From Ecdyonurus torrentis (lineage: Eukaryota > Arthropoda > Insecta > Ephemeroptera > Heptageniidae), in assembly GCA_949318235.1 (NCBI GenBank), contig OX439128.1:55496374-55560373 (forward strand): 64,000 nucleotides of DNA, read 5' to 3'. Positions 60,551 through 64,000 of this stretch are shown piece after piece. Below the pieces are notes generated by a model, which worked only from the letters and a program-made list of their open reading frames with translations, was not told the origin of the DNA and did not search any database. The stretch's first letter is position 1. Each line of letters opens with the position of its first letter. The position numbers and the translations under genes are program-made.

Positions 60551-61468
60551 ATGCGGTGTACAGCATGTAATGAAGAGATTGGTGTGGATAGGTTAATTTG
60601 TTGCAAGTCGTGCAAAAATCCATATCATATCAAGTGCACAAAAACTAATCAACGTGGTAGACCATTAAAAACGTGGGAATGTTGTCGTATGGAAGGTAAA
60701 GTTGAAAGTGAAGCTGAAGGAGGAAGTGAAGATGAAGAAGTTGATAAAATAACTCAAATGATGAACATGTTATCTGACTTAAAATCTAAGATTGATAATA
60801 TAGCTGAGAAAACAAATGAAATTCCAGCTATGCAAAAAGCTCTCGACTTTCAGTCAGAAAAGTATGACGAGCTATTAAAACAACAAAAAACACAAAATAA
60901 TAACATAAAGGAACTTACTCAAAGAATTCAGAAATTAACTGAAGAAAAACAACAGCAAGAAAAAGTGATAAATGAACTAAAGAATAAGATATGTGAAATA
61001 GAGCAAAATCAACTACATACAAATATTGAAATTTCAAATGTGAAAAACATTGAAAATGAGAATGTAATGCAGACCATAGAGAAGATTGCTGACGCTATGC
61101 AAGTTTCAGACACGTTGGACGGCATTGAACATGTATATCGTGTCAAAACTCCGAGAAATGATAGACCAGCTAAAATTGTTGTATGCTTCCGAGCCCAACA
61201 TCACCGTGCTGCCTGGCTAGAGAAGGCTAGGGGGCGTGGCCTAAATGAGCAGAAGGTATTTGGAGAGGGAGGCACTGCTAAGATATACGTGAATGAGCAT
61301 ATGTCACCATACTACAAGAAACTTCACTACTTAGCTCGAGAGAGGGCTAAAAACAAAGACTGGAAATTTGTATGGTTTAAAAATGGAAAACTATTCGCAC
61401 GTCATAATGAGAATATGGGAATTATTAGAATTGGTGGTGAAAGTGATCTAGATTCAAAAATGGTGTAA
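60551..61468 (+). CDS. LINE ORF1 protein (PHD-like finger + FP25K-like domain)
   Basis: 305 codons, intact from ATG at 60551. The N-terminus holds a PHD-type zinc finger: C3, C6, C18, C21, H26, C29, then W42 and C44/C45. Residues about 62-155 are a Glu/Lys/Gln-rich coiled coil, likely for trimerisation. Residues about 160-300 resemble the FP25K-like C-terminal domain found in insect retrotransposon ORF1s (HVYRVKTPRNDRPAKIVVCF, IYVNEHMSPYYKKLHYLARE, WKFVWFKNGKLFAR). ORF1 proteins bind the element's RNA and form the RNP needed for retrotransposition. The intact frame suggests a fairly recent insertion. Confidence 0.87.
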   Translation: MRCTACNEEIGVDRLICCKSCKNPYHIKCTKTNQRGRPLKTWECCRMEGKVESEAEGGSEDEEVDKITQMMNMLSDLKSKIDNIAEKTNEIPAMQKALDFQSEKYDELLKQQKTQNNNIKELTQRIQKLTEEKQQQEKVINELKNKICEIEQNQLHTNIEISNVKNIENENVMQTIEKIADAMQVSDTLDGIEHVYRVKTPRNDRPAKIVVCFRAQHHRAAWLEKARGRGLNEQKVFGEGGTAKIYVNEHMSPYYKKLHYLARERAKNKDWKFVWFKNGKLFARHNENMGIIRIGGESDLDSKMV

Positions 61469-61517
61469 ATTATCAACAAGATAATTTTAAAGTAGATTTT
61501 TTTTTATTATTATTATT

Positions 61518-62681
61518 ATGTTGGAAGATTTTGAAGAAGATTATGATAAAATTAAATGTAATAATTATGATAGTACAACAGATTGGTTGAAATTAAGTAA
61601 TATTAGATCAGTAGAGAGAAATTTTGTTATTATACATCTAAACATAAGGTCTCTAAATAAACATTGGGATCAATTTAACATCCGATATAAAGATAGTTTA
61701 AATTTAATATCGTGTATTGTTCTTACAGAAATTAACATTAATAATAATGACGTAAATAAATTTGAATTGAAAGGGTTTGAAAATATAACAAAATGTAGAA
61801 ATACGACAAATAAAGTTAAAGGGGGAGGAATTATGATATTTATAAACAAAAAATGTAAAATAAAATACCTAGAAAACGATGAGAATTATGAGACGTTTGA
61901 ATGTTTAAAAGTCATTGTAAATGAAATAAAAATCTGTGCTATATATAAACCACCTGACAGTAACAAAAATAAATTTATTAAAGAAATTGAAAATAAAATT
62001 TTAGAATATAATACAGAAAAAACTATTTTGGTGGGGGATTTTAATATAAATTTATTGAATGAAAATGATGAAACAGTAATAAAATATGAAACAAAGTTAG
62101 GGAAGTATGGGTTATATAAACAAATAAATAAAGTAACTAGAGAAGAAATCGTTCAAGATAAAATTACTGCAACTTGCATTGATCATTTTTTTGTTAAATA
62201 TCCCGAATTATCTTGTGAATCAGCAATAATAATGCAAAAAATATCTGACCATTATGCGATTGGATTAATGATTAATTATAAAGAAAGTTTAGTGTTAAAT
62301 AGTAGCCAAAAAATTTTTAAATTGAATGAAAAGAAATTTGTAAGGGAAATAAACAAAGTAAGATGGGGTTTTATTAAAAATTTGACAGATGCGGATGAAA
62401 TTTACACTCAAATTAGAGATATATATGATCATCTGCATAAAAAATGTATGTATGAATTCCAAAATAATAAGGTTGTTGGTGTGAGATATGTGAATAACGA
62501 AAAATGGATGTCACATAAATTGATTAAATTAATAGAGGATAAAGATAGTATGTTTAGGAAATGTAAAAGTAATCCTACAAATAAAAAATTTAAAGATAAA
62601 TATCGTAAATTGAGAAATGAAGTAAATAAAAATATAAAAAAGCCAAAAATATTTATAATAGAAATATTTTTAATATTATAA
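61518..62681 (+). pseudogene. LINE ORF2, endonuclease part, frameshifted
   Basis: 387 codons with an apurinic/apyrimidinic-type endonuclease (EEP fold). Seen are LNIRSL (N42), LTEI (E71), GGGIMIF, IYKPPD, VGDFNINLL (D174, N176), CIDHFF and ISDHYAIG (D244, H245), the expected metal-binding and catalytic residues in order. The frame breaks near 62640; the +1-frame continuation reads KNIYNRNIFNIINKNMRLAW, QFINKKLGKKV to DKGG at about 62817. No reverse transcriptase follows. In intact elements this protein nicks the target and primes reverse transcription; this copy cannot do so. The gap after ORF1 is 49 bp. Confidence 0.85.
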
Positions 62682-62817
62682 ATAAAAATATGAGACTTGC
62701 ATGGCAGTTTATAAATAAAAAATTAGGTAAAAAGGTCTCAAATATCGATGAACAAATAATTAAATATTTTGACAATAATTCACTTTTTGAAGTTGCTAAT
62801 AACTTTGCTACTGACAA

Positions 62818-64000
62818 GGGAGGGTATTCTATCATGACACGAGTTCGAAGCTGGGACTTCGAGTGGGGGTTGACCTCCCAACCAAAGGTTTACTACAAAA
62901 ATTTTACGTCCCCATACGCACTTTTACGGGAGTTACGGCCGTAAACGTAAAACACCGGTTTTACATGTTAATCAATGGGACATAAATTTCTAAGAAAATT
63001 AATTTTCATACCAAAACGTTCAAGGGGTCGATTTATATGTAAAAAGTGACGTTCTTTTCGAAAATCAACTTTTCTTGGTCGTAAAATGTTAATTACGGGC
63101 CCCAGGGACAACAATGCTGTTTTTGACCCCTACCTTACGTCACTGAATTAGCTATAAAAATTCGAAAAATTATTTTTTCTAACTTTTACAAAAATAGTCA
63201 GAAACTACATAAAATTTGCCATCGATTGATGTATATAACATTAGGTTTGCATAAAATACAAAGGCAGTAGCGCTTTCAAAAGTGGCAACATCAGGCAATT
63301 TTCGTTCGTGGACGTAAAATTAACATAGACTATATGGGCAAATTGGCCAGTTTTTTACCGAATAATATCAAAGTGACGTATATTATGTTAAATAATGCGC
63401 TCTTTTCAATAAAATTACTTTTAAAATCGTTATCTCAAAATAGGAGTCACCAGAGGCAATTTGACTATGTTGCTATCTCATCTCCTATATAAATAACATT
63501 ACAAGTGGTACAAAGTGCTGAATAACGCTAGTCTGGTGCAAGATTAGGAAAAATGTATAAGAGCCTGACCCCCATTTTTTTGGATCATTTTATCAGAATT
63601 AGTCTTTAAAATTACCATAATTTAAAAAAAATAGTTTTAGCCCATAAGTTCCTATATATTATGCAAAAAAGCACTCCAAAAATCGTCGAAAATGACACTT
63701 TTTTTTTACCTTTCACGAAGAACGAAAAATACGGTAAAAATTATAAAAGTTACAAGGAAGCCCCTGGCAAACTTTTTAAAGCTGACTATCTTACACACAT
63801 TTCCATGTGTGTATCATGAAAATCGGTCTATAATTTCTATTATAAAATAGTGCCTGCAAATGGGTCCAAATATAGCAGTTTTTCGCTTCTGTAGGCTACC
63901 CAAAATATTAAAACCCACAGTGCACTACATCAGGATTGTTGCATTTTTGACGCTCTACAAGCTGATAACCTTAACAATGCCGTAACTTTATTTCGCAAGA
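62818..64000. other. unassigned sequence after LINE break
   Basis: It begins at the exact place where LINE homology stops (TATTCTATCATGACACGAGT). It includes a CpG-richer block at 62835-62960 (TTTTACGGGAGTTACGGCCG) and later ordinary AT-rich sequence. It may be another transposon that inserted into ORF2 and runs off the window edge. No ORF above 60 codons is convincing. Confidence 0.4.

Larger units (their letters stand above)
60405..62817 (+). mobile_element. LINE (non-LTR retrotransposon), 3' half missing
   Basis: A 5' UTR of about 145 bp (AGTCTAGTCCGTGCAGCGGT and GCTCGCTCGCTAAGCGGAG) is followed by ORF1 (60551-61468) and ORF2 (from 61518). ORF2 has the endonuclease but loses the frame near 62640 and stops resembling LINE sequence after about 62817, before any reverse transcriptase. 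LINEs normally lose their 5' end during insertion. A copy that keeps the 5' end and lacks the 3' end therefore points to a later insertion or rearrangement at 62818. The clade is not certain; the PHD plus FP25K-type ORF1 is common in arthropod Jockey/CR1-like elements. Confidence 0.85.

Noticed and set aside
59580..64000. Further ACTR10 exons on the minus strand
   Set aside because: I scanned for actin-fold blocks preceding CPVDTR and found none I could support; the region is repeats and a LINE.

Overview
This is eukaryotic nuclear DNA, most likely from an arthropod and possibly an insect. The evidence is AT-rich non-coding sequence, spliced genes, abundant microsatellites and MITEs, a tRNA-derived SINE, a LINE whose ORF1 pairs a PHD-like finger with an FP25K-like domain, and a mariner-type transposase remnant of the kind common in insects. 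I cannot name the species. Nothing bacterial or viral is present. Most ORFs longer than 60 codons are translations of simple repeats or transposon pieces.

Layout. 1-13.5 kb: a graveyard of MITEs (named families A, C, D, E, G, H, I below), two SINE copies, a fold-back element and many CT/GA, TA, GATA and TGAA arrays. 13.9-16.0 kb: a near-perfect inverted repeat with arms of about 865 bp. 16.3-21.9 kb: a minisatellite of about 62 units (87-103 bp) with an 890-bp higher-order repeat. 23.1-24.1 kb: a very long (CTCA)n array. 24.3-29.1 kb: several DNA transposons, including a hAT-type element with an exact 8-bp target duplication and a mariner-type relic. 31.09-44.74 kb: apparently one giant composite element bounded by inverted termini and inserted into a family E repeat, filled with nested smaller transposons. 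Several nested insertions can be dated against matching empty sites within the same window.

Genes. (1) At 46.7-52.0 kb on the plus strand lies a large open exon (about 1760 codons). It encodes a STAND-type protein: an N-terminal PD-(D/E)XK nuclease-like domain, a linker with an acidic tract, a NACHT NTPase, and 20 nearly identical ankyrin repeats. This has the logic of bacterial nuclease-STAND defence proteins and is the best candidate for an undescribed immune-type system. Its 5' coding exon is not resolved, and its last repeat is cut by a stop codon. (2) At 57.0-57.75 kb on the minus strand are the last two coding exons of ACTR10 (Arp10/Arp11, dynactin pointed-end complex), recognised by protein similarity and by matching splice phases. 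The first of these exons has had its 5' end plus acceptor site amplified into about 10 extra tandem copies (to about 58.94 kb). The intron between the exons is a GTCT microsatellite, and an array of ten hairpins lies just after the stop codon. (3) At 60.4-62.8 kb on the plus strand is a broken LINE with ORF1 and the endonuclease half of ORF2. It may lie in an upstream ACTR10 intron, antisense to the gene.
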